This document shows, piece after piece, positions 7,315 through 15,123 of a stretch of DNA of 21,579 bases (its first letter is position 1; each line of letters begins with the position of its first letter). The translations under genes were made by a program, and so were the position numbers. The DNA is from DATCSE01 sp036568605 (GTDB lineage: Bacteria; Pseudomonadota; Gammaproteobacteria; Burkholderiales; Burkholderiaceae_C). The notes below the pieces were generated by a model that worked only from the letters and a program-made list of their open reading frames with translations, was not told the DNA's origin and searched no databases. The DNA is taken from contig DATCSE010000500.1 in NCBI GenBank assembly GCA_036568605.1, forward strand, positions 1-21,579, read 5' to 3'.

Positions 7315-8317
7315 CACCGTCGCGGCCGAGCCCGCACGCGCCGCGAGCCGCCCGCTGGCCGCGCGCCTCGCGCATCTGCACGGCATGGGGCCGGTCCTGG
7401 GCCTCGTGCTGCTGTGCATCGCCGGCGCGCTGCTGAACCCGGACTTCGCGACGCTGGACAACGCGATGAACGTGCTGACGCGCACCGCGTTCATCGGGAT
7501 CATCGCGGTCGGCATGTGCTTCGTGATCATCAGCGGCGGCATCGACCTGTCGGTCGGCTCGATGGCGGCGCTGATCGCCGGCTGCGTGATCCTGATGATG
7601 AACGCTTTGGGCGCGGGCGGCGGCATGCCGCCGGTGGCAATCGTCGCGCTCGGTGCCGCGTTCGCGGTGCTGCTGGGCGGGCTGTTCGGGCTGGCGCACG
7701 GGCTGCTGATCACGCGCGGTCGGATCGAGCCGTTCATCGTCACGCTGGGCACGCTGGGCATCTTCCGCGCGTACCTGACCTACCTGTCCAACGGCGGCGC
7801 GATCACGCTGGACAACAACCTCGGCGACGCGTACGCGCCGGTCTACTACGGCGCGCTGCTGGGCGTGCCGATCCCGGTGTGGGTGTTCGCGCTGGTCGCG
7901 GTGGTGGGCGCGCTGATCCTGAACCGCACGGCCTACGGCCGCTATGTGCAGGCGATAGGCTCGAACGAGCAGGTCGCGCGTTATGCGGCGGTCGATGTCG
8001 ACCGCATCAAGCTGCTGACCTATGTGCTGCTGGGCGTGTGCGTCGGCGTCGCGACGCTGCTGTACGTGCCGCGCCTGGGCTCGGCCTCGCCGACGACCGG
8101 GCTGCTGTGGGAGCTCGAGGCCATCGCCGCGGTGATCGTCGGCGGCACCGCGCTGAAGGGCGGCGCCGGCAGCATCACCGGCACCGTGGTCGGCGCGGTG
8201 CTGCTCTCGGTGATCAGCAACATCCTGAATCTCACCAGCATCATCAGCGTGTACTTGAACGCGGCGGTGCAGGGGTTCGTGATCATCGTCGTCGCGTTCA
8301 TGCAGCGGCGGCGGTGA
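7295..8317 (+). CDS. Sugar ABC transporter permease (RbsC type)
   Basis: This 340-residue inner-membrane protein has about eight to ten hydrophobic segments after a ~25-residue polar N-terminus. The family signature ISGGIDLSVGSMAAL is around residue 82, and the conserved loop GGTALKGGAGSITGTVVGA lies near residue 285, where the ATPase would dock. It belongs to the BPD_transp_2 family with RbsC, XylH and AraH. ATG 7295 overlaps the ATPase gene by 20 bases. The binding-protein gene follows after 61 bases. It should form the dimeric channel of the transporter, importing an unidentified pentose, hexose or polyol. Confidence 0.92.
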   Translation: MPPERTDTVAAEPARAASRPLAARLAHLHGMGPVLGLVLLCIAGALLNPDFATLDNAMNVLTRTAFIGIIAVGMCFVIISGGIDLSVGSMAALIAGCVILMMNALGAGGGMPPVAIVALGAAFAVLLGGLFGLAHGLLITRGRIEPFIVTLGTLGIFRAYLTYLSNGGAITLDNNLGDAYAPVYYGALLGVPIPVWVFALVAVVGALILNRTAYGRYVQAIGSNEQVARYAAVDVDRIKLLTYVLLGVCVGVATLLYVPRLGSASPTTGLLWELEAIAAVIVGGTALKGGAGSITGTVVGAVLLSVISNILNLTSIISVYLNAAVQGFVIIVVAFMQRRR

Positions 8318-8338
8318 TGACTCGCGAGGTTTGCAACC

Positions 8339-8352
8339 GCAGCGCCCGCTGC
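8339..8352 (+). other. Short hairpin between permease and binding-protein genes
   Basis: GCAGCG-CC-CGCTGC is a perfect 6-bp inverted repeat in the 61-base spacer, just before the GGAGA (8365-8369) of the next gene. It could protect the downstream mRNA segment, a common way to raise binding-protein levels. No U-tract follows. Confidence 0.35.
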
Positions 8353-8378
8353 ACTTTCAACAACGGAGACACAAGCTC

Positions 8379-9335
8379 ATGAAACTCATCGGTCGCAGAA
8401 CGGTACTCTCGCTGGCGTTGGCCGTCAGCAGCATGGGCGCGCTGGCCCAGAACAAAGTCAACCTCGGCGTCGCCATCCCCGCGGCGACGCACAGCTTCAC
8501 CGCCGGCATCGTCTGGTGGGCCAACGAGGCGAAGAAGGAGCTCGAGAAGAAGTATCCCGACCTCAAAATCACGGTCAAGACTGCCGCGAACGCCGGCGAG
8601 CAGGCGAACCAATTGCAGGACCTGCTGACGGTGACCAAGATCAACGCGCTGGTCGTGTTCCCATTCGAGTCGGCCGCGCTGACCAAGCCGGTCGCGCAAG
8701 TCAAGAGCAAGGGCGTGTACGTCACCGTCGTCGACCGCGGGCTGACCGACGAGTCCGCGCAGGACGCCTACGTCGCCGGCGACAACACCGCGTTCGGCAA
8801 GGTGCCGGCCGAGTTCATCGCGAAGCAGCTCAACGGCAAGGGCAACATCGTCGCGCTGCGCGGCATCGCGACCACGCTGGACAACGAGCGCATGGACGCG
8901 TTCAACAGCGTGATGAAGAATTACCCGGACATCAAGCTGCTGGACGCGAAGTACGGCAACTGGAACCGCGACGACGCATTCAAGGTGATGCAGGACTACC
9001 TGACGCGCTTCAAGCAGATCGACGCAGTCTGGGCCGCCGACGACGACATGGCGGTCGGCGTGCTGAAGGCCATCGACCAGGCCAAGCGCAGCGACATCAA
9101 GCTCGTGTTCGGCGGCGCCGGCGCGAAAGGCATGGTCAAGACGCTGATGGACGGCGCCGACCCGCGCATCCAGGCCAACGTCTCGTACTCGCCGAAGTTC
9201 ATGTACGACGCGATCAAGCTGACCGCCGAGGCGCGCCTGAAGGGCGAGAAGCTGCCGGCCAAGACCATCATCCCGTCGGTGCTGATCACGAAAGCGAACG
9301 CGAAGGACTTCTACTTCCCCGATTCACCTTTCTGA
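8379..9335 (+). CDS. Periplasmic sugar-binding protein of the ABC transporter (RbsB-like)
   Basis: This is a 318-residue Peripla_BP_4 protein. The signal peptide is MKLIGRRTVLSLALAVSSMG with a likely cleavage after ALA (residue 23/24). The mature protein begins QNKVNLGVAIPAATHSF. Family features include the repeated lobe motifs NALVVFPFESAAL, VYVTVVDRGL, VAGDNTAFGK, NIVALRGIATTLDNERMDAF and DAVWAADDDMAVGVLKAI. I chose ATG 8379 because it has GGAGA nine bases upstream and begins the signal peptide; an in-frame TTG at 8331 would add 16 polar residues. It delivers the substrate to the permease. The gene comes after the ATPase and permease genes, whereas in many ribose-type operons the binding protein is first. 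The ligand is unknown. Confidence 0.93.
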   Translation: MKLIGRRTVLSLALAVSSMGALAQNKVNLGVAIPAATHSFTAGIVWWANEAKKELEKKYPDLKITVKTAANAGEQANQLQDLLTVTKINALVVFPFESAALTKPVAQVKSKGVYVTVVDRGLTDESAQDAYVAGDNTAFGKVPAEFIAKQLNGKGNIVALRGIATTLDNERMDAFNSVMKNYPDIKLLDAKYGNWNRDDAFKVMQDYLTRFKQIDAVWAADDDMAVGVLKAIDQAKRSDIKLVFGGAGAKGMVKTLMDGADPRIQANVSYSPKFMYDAIKLTAEARLKGEKLPAKTIIPSVLITKANAKDFYFPDSPF

Positions 9336-9346
9336 GGAGAAGCGAC

Positions 9347-10363
9347 ATGCCACGTCCCATCACGCTCTTCACCGGCCAGTGGGCCGATCTTCCGCTGGCC
9401 GAGCTTGCGCCGCTCGCCAAACGCATGGGCTACGACGGCCTCGAGCTCGCGTGTTGGGGCGACCATTTCGATGTCCGGCAGGCGCTGGACTCGAAGCAAT
9501 ACGTGAAAGACAAGCGCGCACTGCTCGACCAGCACGGCCTCCGGTGCTTCGCGATCGGCAACCACCTGGTCGGCCAGGCGGTGTGCGACCGGATCGACGA
9601 GCGCCACGAGGCGATCCTGCCGGCGCGCATCTGGGGCGACGGCGACCCCGAGGGCGTGCGCCAGCGCGCCGCGCGCGAGCTGCAGGACACGGCGCGCGCC
9701 GCCGCCGCGTTCGGCGTCAAGACGGTGACCGGCTTCACGGGCTCGTCGATCTGGCATTCGACTTACGCGTTCCCGCCGACGACGCAGGCGTACTGGGACG
9801 CCGGCTTCGCCGACTTCGCGAAGCGCTTCACGCCCATCCTGAACACCTTCGACGAGGTCGACGTGAACTTCGCGCTCGAGGTGCACCCGACCGAGATCGC
9901 GTTCGACATCGCCAGTGCCGAGCGGGCGATCGCGGCAGTGAACGGGCACAAGCGCTTCGGCTTCAACTTCGACCCGAGCCACTTGGGCTACCAGGGTGTC
10001 GACTACATCCGCTTCATCCGCAGCTTCGGCCCGCGCATCTTCAACGCGCACATGAAGGACGTGTGGTGGGGCAAGGGCGACGGCACCGTCGGCACGTTCG
10101 GCGGCCACACCAGCTTCGGCGATCCGCGGCGGACGTGGGACTTCCGCAGCGTCGGCCGCGGGATGATCGACTTCGAATCGCTGATCGTCGCGCTGAACGA
10201 CATCGGCTACCGCGGCCCGCTGTCGGTCGAATGGGAGGACAGCCGGATGGACCGCGTGCACGGCGCGACCGAGAGCGCGGCGTTCTGCCGGCGCCTGGAC
10301 TTCGAGCCCGCGAAAGGCGCGTTCGACGCAGTGTTCGACAAGAGCAAGCAGGCGAGCTACTGA
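9347..10363 (+). CDS. Sugar phosphate isomerase/epimerase-like TIM-barrel protein
   Basis: This is a 338-residue protein of the xylose-isomerase-like / AP endonuclease 2 fold (PF01261 type). Candidate metal ligands or catalytic residues are the Glu of LEVHPTE (~178), the Asp and His of NFDPSHLGY (~208-213), the His of NAHMKD (~235) and the Glu of LSVEWED (~294). Members act as sugar epimerases or isomerases, inosose dehydratases or, in some clusters, as lyases acting on 3-keto glycosides. ATG 9347 is supported by AGGAGA (9335-9340), which overlaps the stop codon of the binding-protein gene. The stop is two bases from the next ATG. Tight packing with a transporter and an oxidoreductase points to a catabolic step, but the substrate is not identifiable. 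Confidence 0.88.
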   Translation: MPRPITLFTGQWADLPLAELAPLAKRMGYDGLELACWGDHFDVRQALDSKQYVKDKRALLDQHGLRCFAIGNHLVGQAVCDRIDERHEAILPARIWGDGDPEGVRQRAARELQDTARAAAAFGVKTVTGFTGSSIWHSTYAFPPTTQAYWDAGFADFAKRFTPILNTFDEVDVNFALEVHPTEIAFDIASAERAIAAVNGHKRFGFNFDPSHLGYQGVDYIRFIRSFGPRIFNAHMKDVWWGKGDGTVGTFGGHTSFGDPRRTWDFRSVGRGMIDFESLIVALNDIGYRGPLSVEWEDSRMDRVHGATESAAFCRRLDFEPAKGAFDAVFDKSKQASY

Positions 10364-10364
10364 T

Positions 10365-11528
10365 ATGGCGACGACGACAACACGGCGGCTGCGGTATGCG
10401 ATGGTCGGCGGCGGGCGCGACGCCTTCATCGGCGCGGTGCACCGCCACGCGCTCGCGCTCGACGGGCAGTACGAGCTGGTGGCCGGCGCGCTCTCGGCGT
10501 CGCCCGAGAAGGCGAAGGCGTCGGGGCGCGACCTCGGCCTGGCCGATGCGCGCAACCACGGCTCGTGGCAGGAGCTGCTGGCCGACGAGGCCAGGCGCGG
10601 GCCCGACGACAAGCGCATCGACCTGGTCGTGATCGTCACGCCCAACCATGTGCACTACGAGGTCGCGCGTGCGTTCGTCGACGCCGGCTTCCATGTGGTC
10701 TGCGACAAGCCGCTGGTGCACACCGGCGTGCAGGCGCGGGACCTGGCCGAGCGCGTCGCGCGCCAGGGCACGCTGTTCGCGGTGACCTACAACTACACCG
10801 GCTACCCGATGGTGCGGCAGGCGCGCGAGATGGTGCGGGCCGGTGCGATCGGCGCGGTCCGAAAGGTCCTCGTCGAATACCACCAGGGCTGGCTCGCGAC
10901 CCAGCTCGAGACCAAGCAGGCGAGCTGGCGCACCGACCCCGATCGCTCCGGCATCGCCGGCGCGATCGGCGACATCGGCTCGCACGCCGAGAACCTTCTC
11001 GCGACCGTGACCGGCCTCGAGATCGAAAGCCTGTGCGCCGACTTGACGACCTTCGTGCCCGGCCGCCGGCTCGACGACGACGCGAGCCTGCTGCTGCGCC
11101 TCACGAACGGCGCGCGCGGCGTGCTGCTCGCGTCGCAGATCGAGGTCGGCAACGAGAACAACATCCGGCTGCGCGTTTTCGGCGAGCGCGGCATGCTGGA
11201 CTGGCGGCAGGAAGAGCCGAACGTGCTGGTGCACGCGCCGCTGGATGCGCCGCGCATGATCCTGACCCGCAACGCGCCGTGGCTCAGCGACGCGGCCAAA
11301 CGCGCCTGCCGGCTGCCGCCGGGGCATCCGGAGGCGTTCATCGAGGCGTTCGCGAACCTGTACGCGGGCGTCGCGGCCGACCTGCGCTGTCGGCTCGCGA
11401 CCGGTCAGCCGGCGGCACCGGAGGACGCCGACTACCCGCGCATCGCCGATGGCGTGCGCGGTGTGCGGTTCATCGAGAAGACGGTGGAGTCGGCGGCGAG
11501 CGCCGTGAAGTGGACGGCGCTCGCGTAG
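10365..11528 (+). CDS. Gfo/Idh/MocA-family oxidoreductase
   Basis: This is a 387-residue NAD(P)-dependent sugar or cyclitol dehydrogenase. The Rossmann segment YAMVGGGRDAFIGAVHRHAL is at residues 11-30. VIVTPNHVHYEVA is followed by CDKPL (~114), corresponding to the usual EKP motif, in which the lysine is catalytic. The second domain contains GAIGDIGSHAENL (~200-210), carrying the conserved Asp and His of the active site. The length is close to the usual 330-390. It starts one base after the stop of the TIM-barrel gene and closes the operon, whose stop codon sits inside a hairpin. It probably oxidises a ring hydroxyl of the imported compound, with the neighbouring protein acting next. This pairing is common, but no substrate can be assigned from sequence alone. 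Confidence 0.9.
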   Translation: MATTTTRRLRYAMVGGGRDAFIGAVHRHALALDGQYELVAGALSASPEKAKASGRDLGLADARNHGSWQELLADEARRGPDDKRIDLVVIVTPNHVHYEVARAFVDAGFHVVCDKPLVHTGVQARDLAERVARQGTLFAVTYNYTGYPMVRQAREMVRAGAIGAVRKVLVEYHQGWLATQLETKQASWRTDPDRSGIAGAIGDIGSHAENLLATVTGLEIESLCADLTTFVPGRRLDDDASLLLRLTNGARGVLLASQIEVGNENNIRLRVFGERGMLDWRQEEPNVLVHAPLDAPRMILTRNAPWLSDAAKRACRLPPGHPEAFIEAFANLYAGVAADLRCRLATGQPAAPEDADYPRIADGVRGVRFIEKTVESAASAVKWTALA

Positions 11529-11571
11529 TGCTACGCGAGCGCTCGTGCCGTGGGCATCGAGCCCACGGCAC
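11517..11571. terminator. Two consecutive perfect hairpins between convergent genes
   Basis: GCGCTCGCGTAG (11517-11528) and CTACGCGAGCGC (11531-11542) form a 12-bp stem with a two-base loop that includes the TAG stop of the dehydrogenase gene. GTGCCGTGGGC (11545-11555) and GCCCACGGCAC (11561-11571) form an 11-bp stem with a five-base loop. A smaller CCCCGT-AG-ACGGGG follows at 11597-11610. No U-tract is present, so they may block transcripts or protect 3' ends from either side instead of acting as textbook terminators. Confidence 0.55.
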
Positions 11572-11634
11572 TCGCCCGGGCGCTGCGCTGGTCGATCCCC
11601 GTAGACGGGGCTCCTCGCCCTTCGCTTCGCGCCC

Positions 11635-12288
11635 TCAGGTGGGTTGCTTGGTCGTCCGCAGGTACGGCTTGATCGTCTTGAAGCCCGGGAAGATCTTCTG
11701 GGCTTCCTCGTTCGACACCGCGGTCGTGATGATCACGTCCTCGCCCTGCTTCCAGTTCACCGGCGTCGCGACGCGGTGCTTGGCGGTCAGCTGGATCGAG
11801 TCGAGCACGCGCAGGATCTCGTCGAAGTTGCGGCCGGTGGTCATCGGGTAGGTCAGCATCAGCTTGATCTTCTTGTCCGGGCCGATCACGAAGACCGAGC
11901 GCACCGTCGCGTTGGTGGCCGGCGTGCGGCTGTCCGAGGGCTGCTCCTCGGCCGGCAGCATGTTGTAGAGCTTCGCGACCTTCAGATCGGAGTCGCCGAT
12001 CATCGGGTACTTGACCTTCGCGCCCTGGGTCTCCTCGATGTCGCGCGACCACGCTTCGTGCTGGCCCACCGGGTCGACCGACAGGCCGATCAGCTTGGCG
12101 TTGCGCTTGGCGAACTCGGGCTCGATCTTGGCCATGTAGCCCAGCTCGGTGGTGCACACCGGGGTGAAGTCCTTGGGGTGCGAGAACAGGATCGCCCACT
12201 GGTCGCCGATCCAGTCGTGGAACTTGATCTTGCCTTGGGTGGTTTCCGCCTCGAAGTCGGGAGCGGTGTCGTTGATGCGCAGGGACAT
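11635..12288 (-). CDS. 1-Cys peroxiredoxin (Prx6 type)
   Basis: This is a 217-residue thiol peroxidase that reduces peroxides in the cytoplasm. The peroxidatic site is DFTPVCTTE with Cys45, and no other cysteine occurs in the protein, so it is truly 1-Cys and needs an external reductant. Prx6-family features include FSHPKDFTPVCTTELG, GLSVDPVGQHEAWSRDIEE, YPMIGDSDLKVAKLYNML, VFVIGPDKKIKLMLTYP and TPVNWKQGEDVII. The length is normal for the family. ATG 12288 has a strong GAGGAG ribosome binding site (12295-12300). The gene lies 110 bases downstream of the ridA-like gene on the same strand. The frame continues upstream without a stop, but only this start gives a proper N-terminus. Confidence 0.94.
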   Translation of the reverse strand: MSLRINDTAPDFEAETTQGKIKFHDWIGDQWAILFSHPKDFTPVCTTELGYMAKIEPEFAKRNAKLIGLSVDPVGQHEAWSRDIEETQGAKVKYPMIGDSDLKVAKLYNMLPAEEQPSDSRTPATNATVRSVFVIGPDKKIKLMLTYPMTTGRNFDEILRVLDSIQLTAKHRVATPVNWKQGEDVIITTAVSNEEAQKIFPGFKTIKPYLRTTKQPT

Positions 12289-12378
12289 GAGCTTCTCCTC
12301 GTTGTCTTGGCCTGGGCCAACGAGTGTACGGCGGCAAGGTTGCGGCGTCTCGCCGTCGCTGCGAATATCGATATGCGC
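12289..12378 (-). promoter_or_regulatory. Leader region of the peroxiredoxin gene with palindromes
   Basis: The stretch holds GAGGAG (12295-12300 on the minus strand), a short palindrome TTGGCC-TG-GGCCAA (12307-12320), and a near-perfect 18-bp palindrome centred on ATATCGATAT (12365-12374, flanked by GCG and CGC). The last is AT-rich in GC-rich surroundings and could be a regulator site. I could not place a convincing promoter. Confidence 0.3.
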
Positions 12379-12398
12379 GGACGTGTTTTGGCGGGGGC

Positions 12399-12890
12399 CT
12401 ACGGGCGGATCAGCGCCAGCGTCAGGTCGAGCTCGACCGCCGCATCCTTCGGCAGCGTGTAGACGCCCACCGACGTGCGCGCATGCGCGCCGGCCTCGGC
12501 GCCGAACACCGCGGCGAGCAGGTCGGACGCTGCATCCGCCACCTCGCTGTGCTGCGTGAACGTCGGGTCGCTGCGCACGTACACGTTGACCCGCAGGAGG
12601 CGCTGCACACGATCGAGGCCGTGGCGCTGGTGCACGATCGCCAGCGCGCGCAGCGTGCAGATCCGCGCCGCGGCGCGGGCGGCTGCCAGCGAGACCGAGT
12701 CGCCCACGCGCCCCGTCGCGACCACCGCGGTGCCGATGCGAGGCACCTGGCCGCTGATGCAGACGATGCCCTCGTGCTCGACCGAGCCGGCGTACCGCCC
12801 GCCGGCCAGCACAGGTTCGTCCAGGTCGTAGCCATGCTCGGCGGCGGCGCGCCGGGCGATCTCGAGTCGGGAGTCGGATGAGGCGTTCAT
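12399..12890 (-). CDS. RidA (YjgF/YER057c/UK114) family protein
   Basis: This is a 163-residue protein, longer than E. coli RidA (128), and it resembles the longer RidA subgroup with an N-terminal extension. Key segments are GIVCISGQVPRIG, AARAAARICTLRALAIV, RLLRVNVYVRSDPTFTQHSEVADAASDLLAAVFG and ARTSVGVYTLPKDAAVELDL. The Arg of ARTSVGV and the Glu of VELDL match the positions that bind the carboxylate and activate water in RidA enzymes. Active members hydrolyse reactive enamines/imines made by PLP enzymes; others have unknown substrates. I chose ATG 12890 because the residues upstream in the open frame are not RidA-like. It is divergent from an amino-acid-exporter-like gene and a MocR regulator, a context compatible with amino acid metabolism. 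Confidence 0.87.
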   Translation of the reverse strand: MNASSDSRLEIARRAAAEHGYDLDEPVLAGGRYAGSVEHEGIVCISGQVPRIGTAVVATGRVGDSVSLAAARAAARICTLRALAIVHQRHGLDRVQRLLRVNVYVRSDPTFTQHSEVADAASDLLAAVFGAEAGAHARTSVGVYTLPKDAAVELDLTLALIRP

Positions 12891-12926
12891 GGCCGTGCAC
12901 CTTAGCCGCGGCGCCGCCGCTTGAAA

Positions 12927-13009
12927 CTGTGTCGGCATTTCAATTGATACAGCAACCCGGCCGCGCCGACATGCTGTGTCTTCATCGCCGCGCAGGCGCC
13001 TCCTATGCT
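12927..13009. promoter_or_regulatory. Divergent promoter region with repeated CTGTGTC/CTGTATC sites
   Basis: CTGTGTC occurs at 12927-12933 and 12974-12980 in the same orientation, 47 bp apart. The inverse of CTGTATC (GATACAG) is at 12946-12952. An inverted pair TTGAAA/TTTCAA spans 12921-12943. For the exporter gene, TATGCT (13004-13009) with TTCATC 17 bases upstream is a weak promoter candidate. MocR regulators typically use repeated sites of this kind, and one is encoded just downstream. Confidence 0.35.
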
Positions 13010-13050
13010 CGCTGCATCGAAAGCCGACGTGATGAAAGGAACACCGAGCC

Positions 13051-13635
13051 GTGACCGAGCTGCTGCCGCTGATGACGTACTGCTTCGTGATGTCGAGCAC
13101 GCCGGGGCCCAACAACGTGATGCTGACGGCGTCGGGCGCGAACTTCGGCTACCGCGGCAGCCTGCCGCAGATCCTCGGCATCAACGTCGGCGGCTTCATC
13201 CAGACCTACGTCGCCTGCCTGGGCCTCGGCGCGCTGTTCGTCGCCTACCCGGCGCTGCACGAGGCGCTGCGTATCGGCGGTGCGCTGTACATGGTGTTCC
13301 TCGCGTGGAAGCTGACCGGCGGCGCGGTCGGCGACGCGCAATTGCCGCGTCCCGTGACGTTTTGGCAGGGCGCACTGTTCCAGGCGGTCAACCCGAAAAG
13401 CTGGCTGAAGGCGGTGACGGTCGCGTCGGTCTTCATGCCGGCCGGGTTCCCGGCGCCGGTCGGCGCGCTGATCGTCGCGCTGGTCGGGCTCGTGATCGGT
13501 TTTCCGTGCATCTCGATGTGGGCGCTGTTCGGCGTGGCGATACGTCGTGTGCTCACCGACCCGCGCAAGCAGCGCGTGTTCAACATGCTGATGGCGCTGA
13601 CGCTGGTCGTGCTGGCGATCCTGCTGTTGCGCTGA
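13051..13635 (+). CDS. LysE/RhtB-family exporter
   Basis: This is a 194-residue inner-membrane protein with about six hydrophobic segments. The N-terminus TELLPLMTYCFVMSSTPGPNNVMLTASGANFG carries the family's TPGPNN motif. Further features are GINVGGFIQTYVACLGLGALF, GGALYMVFLAWKL and FWQGALFQAVNPKSWLKA, the latter matching the conserved Q-x-x-NPK region. The family exports amino acids or similar metabolites by proton exchange; the substrate here is unknown. GTG 13051 is preceded by AAAGGA (13035-13040) at 10 bases. The MocR-type regulator gene follows after 27 bases on the same strand, so the two are probably co-transcribed and the regulator may control this exporter. Confidence 0.9.
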   Translation: MTELLPLMTYCFVMSSTPGPNNVMLTASGANFGYRGSLPQILGINVGGFIQTYVACLGLGALFVAYPALHEALRIGGALYMVFLAWKLTGGAVGDAQLPRPVTFWQGALFQAVNPKSWLKAVTVASVFMPAGFPAPVGALIVALVGLVIGFPCISMWALFGVAIRRVLTDPRKQRVFNMLMALTLVVLAILLLR

Positions 13636-13662
13636 GCGGCGACGAGGCGCCACACTGCGGCC

Positions 13663-15096
13663 GTGATCTCGCTCGATCGACAATCCGCCGTCCCGCTGGC
13701 CGACCAGATCGAAACGCGCCTGCGCGCGCTGATCGAGAACGCGCAGCTGCCGCCGGGCGCGCGGCTGATGTCGATCCGCGAGCTCGCCGCGCAGGTCGGC
13801 GTCAGCGCGAACACCGTGGTCACCGCCTACGACCGGCTCGTCGCCGCCGGGCTGATCGATTCGCGCGGCACCGCCGGCTTCTTCGTCTGCGAGCCGGCGC
13901 AGATGCCCGACGACGTGGCGCTCGAGGCCGGCGAAGAGCAGGAGCCGGTGTGGTTGGCGCAGCAGGCCAACGACCAGCGCGAGGGCGTGCTGCTCGCGAG
14001 CAGCGGCGCGCTGCCGCCGAGCTGGCTGGAGGACGCGATCCCGCGCGCCGTCGTGACGCGCGCGCTGACGCACAGCCGCGCCGGCATGGCGTCGCGCTGC
14101 CCGCCGCAGGGGCTGCCGGAGCTGCGCGAGCGCATCGCGATGCTGATGCGCGCGCAGGGCATCGCGGTCGACGCGGGCCGCATCCTGACGACCTGGGGCG
14201 GCACGCACGCGATCGACCTGATCTGCCGCTCCTTCCTGAAGCCGGGCGACGCGGTGCTGGTCGAGGACCCGGGTTACTTCCTGATGTTCGGTCGCCTGCG
14301 CGAAGCGGGTTACCGCATCGTGCCGGTCGCGCGCCGCCACGACGGGATCGACCTGGACCAGCTCGAGGCCGCCTGCCGCGAGCACCGGCCGCGGCTGATG
14401 TTCGTGCAGAGCGTGCTGCACAACCCGACCGGTTGGGGCAGCAGCGCTGCGAACCTGCACCGCGTGCTCGTGATCGCGCAGGCCCACGGCGTGCTGATCG
14501 CGGAGGACGACGTGCAGGCGCACTTCCATCCGTCGGCCAACGCGACGCGGCTCGCGAGCCTGTCGGGCCTGGACGGCGTGATCTACTACTCGAGCTTCTG
14601 CAAGGCCTTCAGCCCGGCGCTGCGCATGGGCTACATCGCGGCCGACCCGGCGCTGCTGAAGCCGCTGATGCGCGAGAAGATCTACTCGGTGATGACGACC
14701 GCGGCGCTGAACGAGTTCGTGCTGCTGGAGCTGCTGTCGGCCGGCCACTGGCGCAAGCACCTGGCGCGGCTGCAGCAGAAGCTGGGCACGGCGCGCAACG
14801 CGGCGACGCGGCAACTGCGCGAGGCCGGCGTGCTGCTCGAGCACCCGGGCGCGGGGCTGTTCGTCTGGGGCGCGGTGCCCAGCGGCGTCGACGTCGAGCT
14901 GCTCGTGAAGGACGCGTACCGCCACAAGATCCTGCTGGTGCACGGCGCGGCGTTCGCGGCGAACCGCCGCGCCGACCCGCACATCCGCTTCAACGTGGTG
15001 TTCAGCCAGCACACGCGGCTCGCCGAGTACCTGCAGCCGCGGCTGACCGCGCTGGCCGGGGCGCGCGCGCTGCTGCAGCGTGCGACCAGCGCTTGA
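13663..15096 (+). CDS. MocR-type (GntR/aminotransferase fusion) transcriptional regulator
   Basis: This is a 477-residue fusion. Residues 1-75 are a GntR winged helix (PLADQIETRLRALIENAQLPPGARLMSIRELAAQ and VSANTVVTAYDRLVAAGLI). The rest is a fold-type I aminotransferase-like domain. PLP-site features are HNPTGWG, AEDDVQAHF (the Asp that contacts the pyridine nitrogen) and YYSSFCKAFSPALRMGY with Lys314 as the Schiff-base lysine. All key residues are present, so it should bind PLP and sense PLP or an amino acid adduct. Such proteins usually act as regulators and not transaminases. GTG 13663 is the likely start, with no strong ribosome binding site. Its best target is the adjacent exporter gene and possibly the divergent ridA-like gene. 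Confidence 0.9.
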   Translation: MISLDRQSAVPLADQIETRLRALIENAQLPPGARLMSIRELAAQVGVSANTVVTAYDRLVAAGLIDSRGTAGFFVCEPAQMPDDVALEAGEEQEPVWLAQQANDQREGVLLASSGALPPSWLEDAIPRAVVTRALTHSRAGMASRCPPQGLPELRERIAMLMRAQGIAVDAGRILTTWGGTHAIDLICRSFLKPGDAVLVEDPGYFLMFGRLREAGYRIVPVARRHDGIDLDQLEAACREHRPRLMFVQSVLHNPTGWGSSAANLHRVLVIAQAHGVLIAEDDVQAHFHPSANATRLASLSGLDGVIYYSSFCKAFSPALRMGYIAADPALLKPLMREKIYSVMTTAALNEFVLLELLSAGHWRKHLARLQQKLGTARNAATRQLREAGVLLEHPGAGLFVWGAVPSGVDVELLVKDAYRHKILLVHGAAFAANRRADPHIRFNVVFSQHTRLAEYLQPRLTALAGARALLQRATSA

Positions 15097-15123
15097 GTTT
15101 TGTCGTGCACAACCGTGACGCAG

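Noticed and set aside
5701..7761. A 686-codon open frame on the minus strand opposite the ABC transporter genes
   Set aside because: It is an antisense shadow; the end with repeated SPARGRG-like residues is the REP-like array read backwards.
12289..12900. A 421-codon reading in which the peroxiredoxin has a long N-terminal extension
   Set aside because: The extension is the out-of-frame reading of the ridA-like gene; the start at 12288 has a strong GAGGAG and gives the normal family length.
13663..15096. Biosynthetic aminotransferase
   Set aside because: The GntR-type DNA-binding N-terminus shows it is a MocR regulator, even though the PLP-site residues are intact.
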